A stretch of DNA of 6,014 nucleotides from Bacteroidota bacterium (GCA_023458215.1 JAEXAJ010000052.1:1-6014); one strand, 5' to 3'; shown: positions 1 to 5,917, counted from the first letter of the stretch. Made by a program: numbers and translations. Notes: generated from the letters alone by a model not told the origin.

Positions 1-649
1 TCAATCCGTATTTTTCTTTGTCTATCTTCGCTCCTGTGTAGATACAAAGCACAATCAAAGAACCCATTTCCGCTAAAGATGAAGCGATGGCTGCTCCCGA
101 AATACCTAATCCCAGTGTGAATATTAAGAAGTAGTTCAGCGGGATATTAATCGCCACCGCAGTAACAGCAGACCATGATAAGGCTTTTGTGTGTGTTATT
201 CCAACGAAGAAAGACCGGATAGCCAGAAAAGGAAATGAGAACAACAGTCCGAAGCTGCGCCAATCCAAATAGCGGACTACCGCCTGATAAATCTCCGGTG
301 AGGAAATTAATCGTTTCAATAGATAAGGAGAAACGGCATGAATCAATAGACAAAGCAAGACGGCTAATCCCGATAAAAAGAATAACCCCTGAAAGAAGGT
401 TTTTCCGGTTGCCTTATAATTCTGCTCCCCATTTCTGCGGGCAATCATCACTTGCAATCCAATACTGAACCCGAAGCCCAGCATATAGACTGCCAGATAA
501 TAAATCCCGGCAATAGCGGATGCTCCCAATTCCACCTCGCCTACGTGACCTAAAAAGACAGCATCCGTTATATTGATTAACTGCTCCATTAAGATGCTCA
601 TCATGCCCGGAAAGTTGATGAGCCATATTTGTTTATATGTATAATTCAT
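1..649 (-). CDS. MATE-family multidrug/toxin efflux transporter, N-terminal half (3' end outside window)
   Basis: This reading frame is open from an ATG at 649 to the window edge, giving 216 residues; MATE transporters are usually about 440-460 residues, so roughly the second half is missing. The family exports cationic drugs or metabolites across the inner membrane using H+ or Na+ antiport. Visible family hallmarks are an N-terminal membrane helix with PGMMSILMEQLINITDAVFLG (residues 14-34 in part), the LGHVG turn at 33-37, the loop motif ARRNGE at 70-75, and a NIPLNYFLIF...GLGISGAAIAS block at about 168-190, where an Asn-rich helix runs into a Gly/Ala-rich one. I see about five hydrophobic segments in this part. 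The start is supported by the typical MATE N-terminus; the upstream sequence has no strong ribosome binding site, as is usual in Bacteroidota. Substrate cannot be predicted. It lies downstream of the DinB-like gene but 238 bp away, with its own candidate promoter. Confidence 0.9.
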   Translation of the reverse strand, partial: MNYTYKQIWLINFPGMMSILMEQLINITDAVFLGHVGEVELGASAIAGIYYLAVYMLGFGFSIGLQVMIARRNGEQNYKATGKTFFQGLFFLSGLAVLLCLLIHAVSPYLLKRLISSPEIYQAVVRYLDWRSFGLLFSFPFLAIRSFFVGITHTKALSWSAVTAVAINIPLNYFLIFTLGLGISGAAIASSLAEMGSLIVLCIYTGAKIDKEKYGL

Positions 650-678
650 TGCTCAACTGCAAAATAGCACGATACAAA

Positions 679-700
679 CAGACCTGCATAACATGGTCTG
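679..700 (-). other. Hairpin / inverted repeat just upstream of the MATE start
   Basis: CAGACC (679-684) and GGTCTG (695-700) are perfect 6-bp inverted arms around a 10-nt loop, ending about 30 nt before the MATE start codon. On the minus strand the right arm is followed by TTTG, too weak a U-tract for a convincing intrinsic terminator. It could be a protein-binding site or a leader RNA structure. Confidence 0.3.
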
Positions 701-744
701 CCTGCTCGTAAATTCATAAATTAAAGGATGTAAAATCTCTGTGG

Positions 745-769
745 CAAATAAATCGTTATTTGTCAAATA
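745..769. promoter_or_regulatory. Overlapping inverted repeats, possible operator in the MATE leader
   Basis: On the plus strand CAAATAA (745-751), then four bases (ATCG), then TTATTTG (756-762) forms a 7-bp inverted repeat. The right arm is reused in a second palindrome, TATTTG-T-CAAATA (757-769). A further TATTTG occurs at 843-848. Such stacked half-sites can bind a dimeric regulator, but the sequence is AT-rich and chance cannot be excluded. No matching known operator was recognised. Confidence 0.25.
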
Positions 770-792
770 GCTGAATAGCTTTCTTGAAGGGG

Positions 793-812
793 GCTATTCG
801 CAGGAGCGTAGC
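793..812 (-). other. Possible RNA hairpin in the MATE leader
   Basis: On the minus strand GCTA-CGC-TCCT-GCG-AA-TAGC can fold into a 7-bp stem with a 2-nt bulge and a TCCT loop. It lies inside the presumed leader, about 50 nt after the predicted transcription start. It is not followed by a T-run, so it does not look like a terminator. Confidence 0.25.
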
Positions 813-863
813 TATATACAGAGTTTCATAAGAAGTGAATACTATTTGTTAGTTGATATAGCG

Positions 864-891
864 CAAATGTATGAAAAATTAAGAAATTCAA
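864..891 (-). promoter_or_regulatory. Candidate Bacteroidota promoter for the MATE gene
   Basis: Read on the minus strand, TACATTTG (871-864) matches the -7 consensus TAnnTTTG and is followed by CGC, a common context. A TTG lies at 891-889 as a possible -33 element. The 17-nt spacer is slightly shorter than the usual 19 or so. If used, transcription would start near 860, giving a leader of about 210 nt before the MATE start at 649. The promoter overlaps the last codons of the DinB-like gene. Confidence 0.45.
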
Positions 892-1361
892 CTTATCAAT
901 TCATGGATTTCTTTTATATGCAGGTACAAATGTCCCAAATATCCCTCTATCATTTCTCTTAATGTAACCTTTGCTCCTGTAAAATCGCACCAGTAACTAT
1001 CCAGCCTGTTCTTATCTACCGAGTTAATCACCTGAATGATGTGGAGATTGTAGAATTTCCATAACTGGATTAAGTTAGACCAGTCGGCATTTTGATAATC
1101 TTGCAGAGCTATCCACAAGTCATTATCCTGTGTGTAATCAGGGAAGAAAAGCAGGTCTTTGCTATATTGCAGCCGAACCATGCGTTGATGATTGTTGGAT
1201 GCCGAATCAATCAAATGACCGAGAATCTGCTTGATGGTGCGATTCTGCGTATTTCGTCTTTGTGTGATAACTTCTGCGGATAAACCGTTTAACAAACTTT
1301 CTTCTGTTTCGATAACCTGAACAATGCCATCGGCTATGTGGGTGAAATCATTTTCTTGCAT
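888..1361 (-). CDS. DinB-superfamily (DinB_2-like) four-helix-bundle protein
   Basis: This 157-residue protein has the length and pattern of the DinB/YfiT superfamily, small four-helix bundles that usually bind a divalent metal through three histidines. The expected ligands are visible: His49 in ILGHLIDSASNNHQR, and His144 and His148 in GYLGHLYLHIKEIHEL near the C-terminus. Characterised relatives include thiol-dependent transferases and hydrolases, but many members, including those induced by DNA damage, have no known reaction, and no substrate can be assigned here. It is a cytoplasmic protein; no signal peptide or membrane segment is seen. The gene follows the AraC-type regulator by 83 bp on the same strand and has its own -7 element, so control by that neighbour is plausible but not shown. 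The chosen ATG lies about 22 nt after the predicted transcription start. Confidence 0.85.
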   Translation of the reverse strand: MQENDFTHIADGIVQVIETEESLLNGLSAEVITQRRNTQNRTIKQILGHLIDSASNNHQRMVRLQYSKDLLFFPDYTQDNDLWIALQDYQNADWSNLIQLWKFYNLHIIQVINSVDKNRLDSYWCDFTGAKVTLREMIEGYLGHLYLHIKEIHELIS

Positions 1362-1386
1362 AACATTCTAGTTTTAAATACTTCTG

Positions 1387-1394
1387 CAAAAATA
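1387..1394 (-). promoter_or_regulatory. Candidate -7 promoter element for the DinB-like gene
   Basis: On the minus strand TATTTTTG followed by CAG fits the consensus TAnnTTTG. It predicts a transcription start near 1383 and a leader of about 22 nt. No convincing TTG -33 element is present at the expected spacing, so the site may be weak or activator-dependent. Confidence 0.45.
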
Positions 1395-1444
1395 AGCTCT
1401 TTGCCTATCATCCACTTGTAAAAAACTGACTTTATGACAAATAA

Positions 1445-2278
1445 CTATGTACTACTATGCGATTTAATAACATTTAGCCTGCAATCTTCGGAAAAGAATG
1501 TAGAATACGGAGAACGAGAAGATAGATATTGAGTAGGCGAACAGCCTGTAAACTCTTTAAAGTCTTTCACCAAGTGCGAAGGATCGTAAAAGCCACACGA
1601 ATAAGCTAGGTCTACGAACTCCATCCCCGGATTCTTCTGCAATAGATACAGTGCCCGCTGAAAACGAACTACCCGATAATATTCTTTAGGGCTCATTCCT
1701 ATATAGTTGGTAAATACTCGCTTAAATTGCCTATATCCCAAACAAGTACTTTCTGCAAGGGTATTCACGTCAATTTGCGGTTGATTGATTATTTGACGGA
1801 TAGCGTGATGCGTTCTTTGGTAGTTACAATTTGCATCGACCAACCGTTGCATGAAAAAGCGTTCAATCAACTGGATGCACGTTTCAACGGCTGGTTCGGC
1901 AGAAATATTTCGTTTCAGGTGATTCAGTTCAATATCTTCCAAATCTTCTACATCTATATAATGGTTGTAAAGTTCAATCATAGAACACCGCACAAATGGG
2001 TTTAGCCCCAGAGGATGAAATATGACGGCAATCATATCAATATTACCTTCTGAAATCAAACTCCCATATGTTGAGAACTGTCCCCTGATAAAATTCTTTG
2101 GCTGCAAGCCTTTTGATTGGATATTCAGATTCTCACCCCGATGAAAAACAAGATGTACGCAACCCGATGGAATAGTTTGTACCGTTACTGGCTCTACTTC
2201 ATCAGTCTTTAGCACCCAATAGTATTTAATGTATTGGGAAAGTAAGGGTGACGGATATAGAATTTTGCTTTCTTTCAT
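1445..2278 (-). CDS. AraC/XylS-family transcriptional regulator with DUF6597-type N-terminal domain
   Basis: A 277-residue regulator. The N-terminal part (about residues 1-115) has the DUF6597-like pattern: YPSPLLSQYIKYYWVL at 8-23, then IPSGCVHLVFHRG at 36-48, and IAVIFHPLGLNPF at 83-95. This domain is common in Bacteroidota AraC proteins and is presumed to sense a ligand, which is unknown. The C-terminal part carries the two helix-turn-helix units of AraC DNA-binding domains: about 170-200 (DVNTLAESTCLGYRQFKRVF, then MSPKEY) and about 221-251 (AYSCGFYDPSHLVKDFKEF, then GCSPTQY), which fits the classical AraC family signature. A roughly 26-residue tail follows. The ATG at 2278 places the domain at the N-terminus as expected. 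The gene has a well-spaced promoter and 8-bp direct repeats upstream that may be its own binding sites. Likely targets are itself and perhaps the downstream dinB-like gene; this is inference. Confidence 0.9.
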   Translation of the reverse strand: MKESKILYPSPLLSQYIKYYWVLKTDEVEPVTVQTIPSGCVHLVFHRGENLNIQSKGLQPKNFIRGQFSTYGSLISEGNIDMIAVIFHPLGLNPFVRCSMIELYNHYIDVEDLEDIELNHLKRNISAEPAVETCIQLIERFFMQRLVDANCNYQRTHHAIRQIINQPQIDVNTLAESTCLGYRQFKRVFTNYIGMSPKEYYRVVRFQRALYLLQKNPGMEFVDLAYSCGFYDPSHLVKDFKEFTGCSPTQYLSSRSPYSTFFSEDCRLNVIKSHSST

Positions 2279-2287
2279 CTTTACTTC

Positions 2288-2330
2288 GTTAATCTGCTGT
2301 GCGCATGGCGGTAAATATAGGGGTTAATCT
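2288..2330. promoter_or_regulatory. 8-bp direct repeat flanking the AraC-gene -7 element, possible AraC operator
   Basis: GTTAATCT occurs at 2288-2295 and again at 2323-2330, 35 bp start to start. Each copy is followed within a few bases by GCATG (2304-2308 region and 2333-2337 region). One copy sits in the promoter spacer and the other in the early leader. AraC-family proteins typically bind direct repeats, so this is a candidate autoregulatory site. Confidence 0.35.
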
Positions 2331-2341
2331 CCGCATGACAA
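2312..2341 (-). promoter_or_regulatory. Candidate promoter of the AraC-type regulator
   Basis: On the minus strand TTG (2341-2339), a 19-nt spacer, and TATATTTA (2319-2312) match the Bacteroidota -33/-7 arrangement with one mismatch in the final base of TAnnTTTG. The predicted start near 2308 leaves a leader of about 30 nt before the ATG at 2278. Confidence 0.5.
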
Positions 2342-2359
2342 TAAAAGTAAGCAGAAAAA

Positions 2360-2377
2360 TTAGATAAATTAGATAAA
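2360..2377. repeat. Two tandem copies of a 9-bp unit across the helD stop codon
   Basis: The plus-strand unit TTAGATAAA occurs twice in direct succession. Read on the coding strand this is TTTATCTAA twice, so the last codons Phe-Ile-stop are repeated in frame immediately after the stop. It looks like a local slippage duplication and leaves the protein unchanged. Confidence 0.7.
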
Positions 2378-4420
2378 TGGCGTGTGCTTTATTCCACTAT
2401 ATGTCAGTGTTAAACGATGCATTGCCCTTGTTGTTGCCACATATAGCATACCCCGGTCGATTTCCGAATGATAATTTTTATCATCTACCTGCGGAATAAT
2501 TACTTCATCGAACTCCAAACCTTTTGCCATGTGTGCAGAGGTGATAACGATACCTTGTACAAAAGCGGAACTTTGGCTTGACAGAAAATGAATATCAGTA
2601 ATTTGTAATTTGTCTGCCAACTCACGGGCTTGCGATTCAGTTTTGCAGACAATCCCCAGCGATTTGTAGGCGGATATCTGATAGGTAGCAATTAATTCTT
2701 TAATAGCAGATAGTTCTTCTTTCTCATTATTAAATTGTAATACTTGCGGTTTCTCTCCGTGCCGTGCGACAGGTTCAAGATCGGTATTTGTCCGTATTTT
2801 CTGTGCGAAGTCAGTAATCTCGCAAGTAGAACGGTAACTTTTGCATAGCTTCATCACTTCACCTGTGACAAGAGCTTTCTGAATCATATCCGCAGTAGAC
2901 GAGCCGTAAGGATTAACTGACTGGCTGGCATCGCCCAATACCGTTTTCCGGCAAGAGAATAGCTTTTGCATTACTTTGTACTGGATTGGGGAATAATCTT
3001 GCATTTCATCTACCAGCAAATGTTTGACACAGTTCTTTGTACCACCTTCCAAAGCGATATGCAGATACGCCAATGGTGCTATGTCGGCATATTCAAGTGT
3101 GCGGTTCTTCCGCATTTTAAACAGTTCCGGCTTACCTATCCATGCAAAGAAATCTTTATAGACTTGCAGGTCATTGTTTCCGGCAAACATTCGCTTGATC
3201 TCTTTCTTTAGGAAATTCCGTTCGGCAGTCGTCACGGTAAAAGCGTATTGTACTTTCATCATATCAAGAATATATTCCGTCATAGCCTCGAACCGCTGGC
3301 GCATGGGGTAGCGGTTGAAACGGTGAAATTGCTCTTCGATAAATTCAGCCGGGACGGTGATATGTTTGGTTAGCTTCACATCCTCAGCTCTAAAGTAGTG
3401 GTTTTCGATGTGCAGAATGAATCGGTCCAAACTTGCGGTGAAGTAGAAAGATGATTTATATTCGATTCGCTCGATAAAGTCCGGTGTTGGTTTTGTCAGC
3501 AATTCATTCACTTGCTCAAAGAAGCTCAGGTATCTGTATTTGTGATTCAGTACTTCGGAAAGTATCTGTTCCATGCTAGTTTCGGGTACGGTTTCTTCGC
3601 CCAGTTCGGGAAGGACGTTAGAAATGTAATCGGCAAACACTTTGTTCGGAGAAATAATTAATATGTCTTTTGAGGAGATACTGCCCTTAAAAGCATACAG
3701 CAAGTAGGCAATGCGGTGCAGAGCAATAGAGGTTTTACCCGAACCTGCCACACCTTGAATGATAAGCGTGCGAGCTTCTTCATTACGGATGATTTGGTTT
3801 TGCTCTCGCTGAATGGTGGCAACAATATTCTTCATCTTATCATCTGCATTAGAACTTAATTCCTTTTGCAGAATATCATCGTGAACGGTCAGCGCACTTT
3901 CAATCATAAATTCCATATTGCCACCTCGAATTCGATATTGACGTTTCAACGAAATATCCCCTTTTATCTCTCCCGATGGGGATTGATAAGATGCTTCACC
4001 CAATTCGTAATCGTAGAACATACTCGAAATAGGTGCTCGCCAATCATAAATCATTGTTGTCCGGCTTTCAGTATCGTGAAAGGTATGTATGCCGATATAA
4101 ACAGGGATTATCGGACGGTTCTCGCTTTTCTCCTGAAAATCGATCCGACCAAAATAGGGAATATCTACTATTTTGGCAAGCCGTTTACGCTTGTCGATTA
4201 CGCTTTCACCTATGGCAAAATGATTCAGGATGCTTTCACGCATGGAACGTATCTCATGCGGATCAATATCTTTATTGCTCCAAAGATAGTCTTTGTACTC
4301 CGCCAATGTATCTACATGGTCTTTCACTGACACATCGGTATGGCTGATTATCTGTTTCAGCCGACCAATTATTTGCTGTAAATAGCTTCTTTCTTGCTTC
4401 TCTGTTTGATTGAATACCAT
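2369..4420 (-). CDS. helD: HelD-like UvrD/Rep-type superfamily 1 ATPase (RNA polymerase recycling motor)
   Basis: A full-length 683-residue protein, in the usual range for HelD. Characterised HelD proteins bind RNA polymerase and use ATP to release it from DNA or stalled complexes. Visible features in order: a helical, charged N-terminus (about 1-80), likely the coiled-coil arm that enters the polymerase secondary channel; the HelD-type motif YDWRAPISSMFYDYELG at 125-141; a Q-motif-like REQNQIIR at 205-212; Walker A GVAGSGKT at 223-230; a divergent middle region (about 270-440) where HelD proteins carry their clamp-opening insertion; Walker B LLVDEMQDYSP at 468-478, with Met where Ala is common; motif III GDASQSV at 496-502; motif IV KSYRST at 527-532; motif V TSAHMAKGLEF at 627-637; motif VI LYVATTRAMHR at 659-669. 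All catalytic motifs look intact. The gene is divergent from the nucleotidyltransferase gene. A plain DNA helicase is less likely because of the DWRAP motif and the length. Confidence 0.88.
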   Translation of the reverse strand: MVFNQTEKQERSYLQQIIGRLKQIISHTDVSVKDHVDTLAEYKDYLWSNKDIDPHEIRSMRESILNHFAIGESVIDKRKRLAKIVDIPYFGRIDFQEKSENRPIIPVYIGIHTFHDTESRTTMIYDWRAPISSMFYDYELGEASYQSPSGEIKGDISLKRQYRIRGGNMEFMIESALTVHDDILQKELSSNADDKMKNIVATIQREQNQIIRNEEARTLIIQGVAGSGKTSIALHRIAYLLYAFKGSISSKDILIISPNKVFADYISNVLPELGEETVPETSMEQILSEVLNHKYRYLSFFEQVNELLTKPTPDFIERIEYKSSFYFTASLDRFILHIENHYFRAEDVKLTKHITVPAEFIEEQFHRFNRYPMRQRFEAMTEYILDMMKVQYAFTVTTAERNFLKKEIKRMFAGNNDLQVYKDFFAWIGKPELFKMRKNRTLEYADIAPLAYLHIALEGGTKNCVKHLLVDEMQDYSPIQYKVMQKLFSCRKTVLGDASQSVNPYGSSTADMIQKALVTGEVMKLCKSYRSTCEITDFAQKIRTNTDLEPVARHGEKPQVLQFNNEKEELSAIKELIATYQISAYKSLGIVCKTESQARELADKLQITDIHFLSSQSSAFVQGIVITSAHMAKGLEFDEVIIPQVDDKNYHSEIDRGMLYVATTRAMHRLTLTYSGIKHTPFI

Positions 4421-4464
4421 AGTAATTTATTGCTAAAGGATGAAAATAGAGTCAAAACGGTGCG

Positions 4465-4495
4465 CAAAATTACTGCAATCCGGTAGGATAGGAAA
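4465..4495 (-). promoter_or_regulatory. Candidate promoter of the helD-like gene
   Basis: On the minus strand TAATTTTG (4472-4465) followed by CGC matches TAnnTTTG. Exactly 19 nt upstream lies TTTC (4495-4492), one mismatch from a TTTG -33 element. The predicted start near 4461 gives a leader of about 41 nt. Confidence 0.5.
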
Positions 4496-4497
4496 TG

Positions 4498-4513
4498 GCT
4501 ATTTATAGCTATA
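4498..4513. promoter_or_regulatory. Stacked GCTAT/ATAGC inverted repeats between divergent promoters
   Basis: GCTAT-TT-ATAGC (4498-4509) is a 5-bp inverted repeat, and TATAGCTATA (4504-4513) is a perfect 10-bp palindrome sharing its right arm. The block lies just upstream of the helD -33 region and in the -33 region of the rightward promoter, a position from which one regulator could act on both genes. The regulator is unknown and AT-rich chance palindromes are possible. Confidence 0.3.
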
Positions 4514-4528
4514 TATGCATAAGTTTTG

Positions 4529-4536
4529 TATCTTTG
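4529..4536 (+). promoter_or_regulatory. -7 promoter element of the nucleotidyltransferase gene
   Basis: TATCTTTG followed by CAC is an exact match to TAnnTTTG. It predicts transcription from about 4540, only a few bases before the ATG at 4547. No clear TTG -33 element is found at the usual spacing. Its position argues that the in-frame TTG at 4526 is not the translation start. Confidence 0.6.
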
Positions 4537-4546
4537 CACGCTCAAA

Positions 4547-5140
4547 ATGAACGATATGGATATTCTTGAACTTGCCCTACATAATCAGCAAACCGCTTGG
4601 AAAATACTGGAACATACCGGTATTATTCCGGCATGGGAACGTATTGGGGCAACCGTTCATTTGGTAGGCTCGCTTAAATCCGGTCTGCTGGCAAAGAGTA
4701 GGGATATAGACTTGCATATCTATACCGATAAACTCAATATTACAGAAAGTTTTTCTGTCATGCAAAACCTTGCCGAACGGCTATCTTTAAAGGAAGTTCA
4801 CTATAAGAATCTGATTCAAACGGAAGAAGAGTGCATAGAATGGCACGTCCTTTACGAAGACGAGGATAGAAACACATGGAAGTTTGACATGATCCACATT
4901 CGTAAAGGTTCAAAATATGATGGTGTGGTGGAAAAAGTAACTGCTGCCATAATGAACCGCCTTACCCCTGAGATCAAGCAAACCATTCTTCAAATTAAAT
5001 TCGATGTGCCTGATAACGTAATGATACCGGGAATAGAAATCTATCATGCTGTTTTCGTGGGTGGTGTTCGCAATTACGAAGAACTGGAACAATGGAGAAA
5101 AATCAATCTGCTGACAAACAGTTTGGATTGGCTACCGTAA
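4547..5140 (+). CDS. Nucleotidyltransferase-fold protein, substrate unknown
   Basis: A 197-residue protein with the signature of DNA polymerase beta-like nucleotidyltransferases: VGSLKSGLLAKSRDIDLHIY at residues 40-59, with Gly41-Ser42 of the hG[GS] turn and the metal-binding pair Asp53/Asp55. A third acidic residue is likely Asp114 in WKFDMIHIRKG. The domain occupies about residues 20-125; the remaining 70 residues are mostly helical and not recognised. The fold covers enzymes that transfer NMP to drugs, nucleic acids or proteins, including aminoglycoside and lincosamide adenylyltransferases and MNT antitoxins. Identity to none of these is evident, and no HEPN partner lies beside it. The frame is open up to a TTG at 4526, but a perfect -7 element overlaps that segment, so ATG 4547 is preferred; ATG 4556 (194 residues) is an alternative with a longer leader. 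It is divergent from the helD-like gene and converges with the LuxR gene. Confidence 0.8.
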   Translation: MNDMDILELALHNQQTAWKILEHTGIIPAWERIGATVHLVGSLKSGLLAKSRDIDLHIYTDKLNITESFSVMQNLAERLSLKEVHYKNLIQTEEECIEWHVLYEDEDRNTWKFDMIHIRKGSKYDGVVEKVTAAIMNRLTPEIKQTILQIKFDVPDNVMIPGIEIYHAVFVGGVRNYEELEQWRKINLLTNSLDWLP

Positions 5141-5905
5141 TCAATAGAGAATACCGAAACTTTCTGCCCGGTTGATAGCTTCGATTATATTATCGACATT
5201 CAACTTTGCCAATATATTCTTGCGGTGGTTGTTCACCGTGTAAATACTAAGGTTTAGTTTATAAGCAATCTCCTTACTCAAAAAGCCCTGCCGGATTAGT
5301 AACAGTATTTCCTTTTCCCGCTTGGTTAATTGTTGGTCTGCCGGAACGACTGGCGATACAAGTATCTCGCCTGTCTTCCGATTGATAACTGTTCGCTTAA
5401 TTCTATCCGTAGGTGTTTGGTCGGGTGAAAGGTCCATCACTCCCATAATCATCCATGCCTTTCCGTTCTTGTCCTTCTGAATAACTTGGTGGCGACTGAT
5501 TACATTCACATATTCCTGCCGGGCATTAAGCATACGAATTTGGAATATCTGCTGATAATCATTTCTTTCTTCTTGTGGAAGTGAATATATAAATTGTCCG
5601 TGTTCAATCTGGTGTTCAATGATTTGCGCCCGGTCGTCCGGATGAATCCGTTCTTTCAATAAATCACCTTGTTTTCGGATAGTCTTGATCCATGTAGGGT
5701 TATATCCGAAGATGTGCGCAAAGTTATCGGATGCAAAATCATATCGTTCTTTAAATACATCTACCGTAAAGATACAACTTTGGCCCATTTGTGAGAATGC
5801 CTGTATGGATGCCCTGCGCTCATTCCACAAATTATAGTCTACATCAATCGGGCTTATCTGTTGTCTTGCCCATAATTCTTCGGGTGTTATCTTGTTGGTA
5901 GTCAT
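5141..5905 (-). CDS. PAS-domain LuxR-type transcriptional regulator
   Basis: With the ATG at 5905 the protein has 254 residues. A PAS-like sensor region spans about residues 43-158: CIFTVDVFKERYDFASDNF and IFGYNP early, then ERIHPDDR at 86-93, and the closing strands QIFQIRM, EYVNVISRHQVI and AWMIMGVMDLSP. HPDDR and the final strands are typical of PAS_3-type folds; no cofactor-binding residues can be named. A LuxR/GerE helix-turn-helix follows at about 193-251: LTKREKEILLLIRQG, SKEIAYKLNLSIYTVNNHR and KNILAKLNV. There is no receiver domain, so it is a one-component regulator with unknown signal. The frame extends upstream to a GTG at 5971 (276 residues), but a perfect -7 element at 5917-5910 lies inside that extension, so the shorter start is preferred. 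Its stop directly abuts the stop of the opposing nucleotidyltransferase gene. Confidence 0.88.
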   Translation of the reverse strand: MTTNKITPEELWARQQISPIDVDYNLWNERRASIQAFSQMGQSCIFTVDVFKERYDFASDNFAHIFGYNPTWIKTIRKQGDLLKERIHPDDRAQIIEHQIEHGQFIYSLPQEERNDYQQIFQIRMLNARQEYVNVISRHQVIQKDKNGKAWMIMGVMDLSPDQTPTDRIKRTVINRKTGEILVSPVVPADQQLTKREKEILLLIRQGFLSKEIAYKLNLSIYTVNNHRKNILAKLNVDNIIEAINRAESFGILY

Positions 5906-5909
5906 GCAG

Positions 5910-5917
5910 CAAAGATA
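5910..5917 (-). promoter_or_regulatory. -7 promoter element of the PAS-LuxR gene
   Basis: On the minus strand TATCTTTG is an exact -7 match. The ATG at 5905 begins only four bases after it, so transcription would start at or within about 3 nt of the start codon. No convincing -33 TTG is seen at 19-21 nt spacing. The alternative is that the element is fortuitous and the GTG at 5971 is used. Confidence 0.5.

Noticed and set aside
147..626. Open frames of 68-77 codons on both strands in the first 630 bp
   Set aside because: They overlap the clear MATE reading frame, which continues through the window edge; their translations show no family features.
679..700. Reading the 6-bp hairpin as an intrinsic terminator
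   Set aside because: Only a short, interrupted T-tract follows on either strand, and it lies directly upstream of the MATE start rather than near a gene end.
809..818. 10-bp word TAGCTATATA shared between the MATE leader and the divergent region at 4506-4515
   Set aside because: It is short and AT-rich, and the surrounding bases do not match, so a shared operator cannot be supported.
1727..2005. 92-codon plus-strand frame opposite the AraC-type gene
   Set aside because: It is antisense to the conserved regulator and shows no independent evidence of being coding.
3866..4347. Two long plus-strand open frames (154 and 104 codons) antisense to the helD-like gene
   Set aside because: They lie wholly opposite conserved helD sequence, including the DWRAP motif region, have no promoter or family pattern, and look like frame shadows.
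4547..5140. Nucleotidyltransferase as an MNT antitoxin of a HEPN/MNT toxin-antitoxin pair
   Set aside because: No HEPN-like gene is adjacent, the protein is longer than typical MNT antitoxins, and the neighbours are divergent or convergent rather than co-transcribed.
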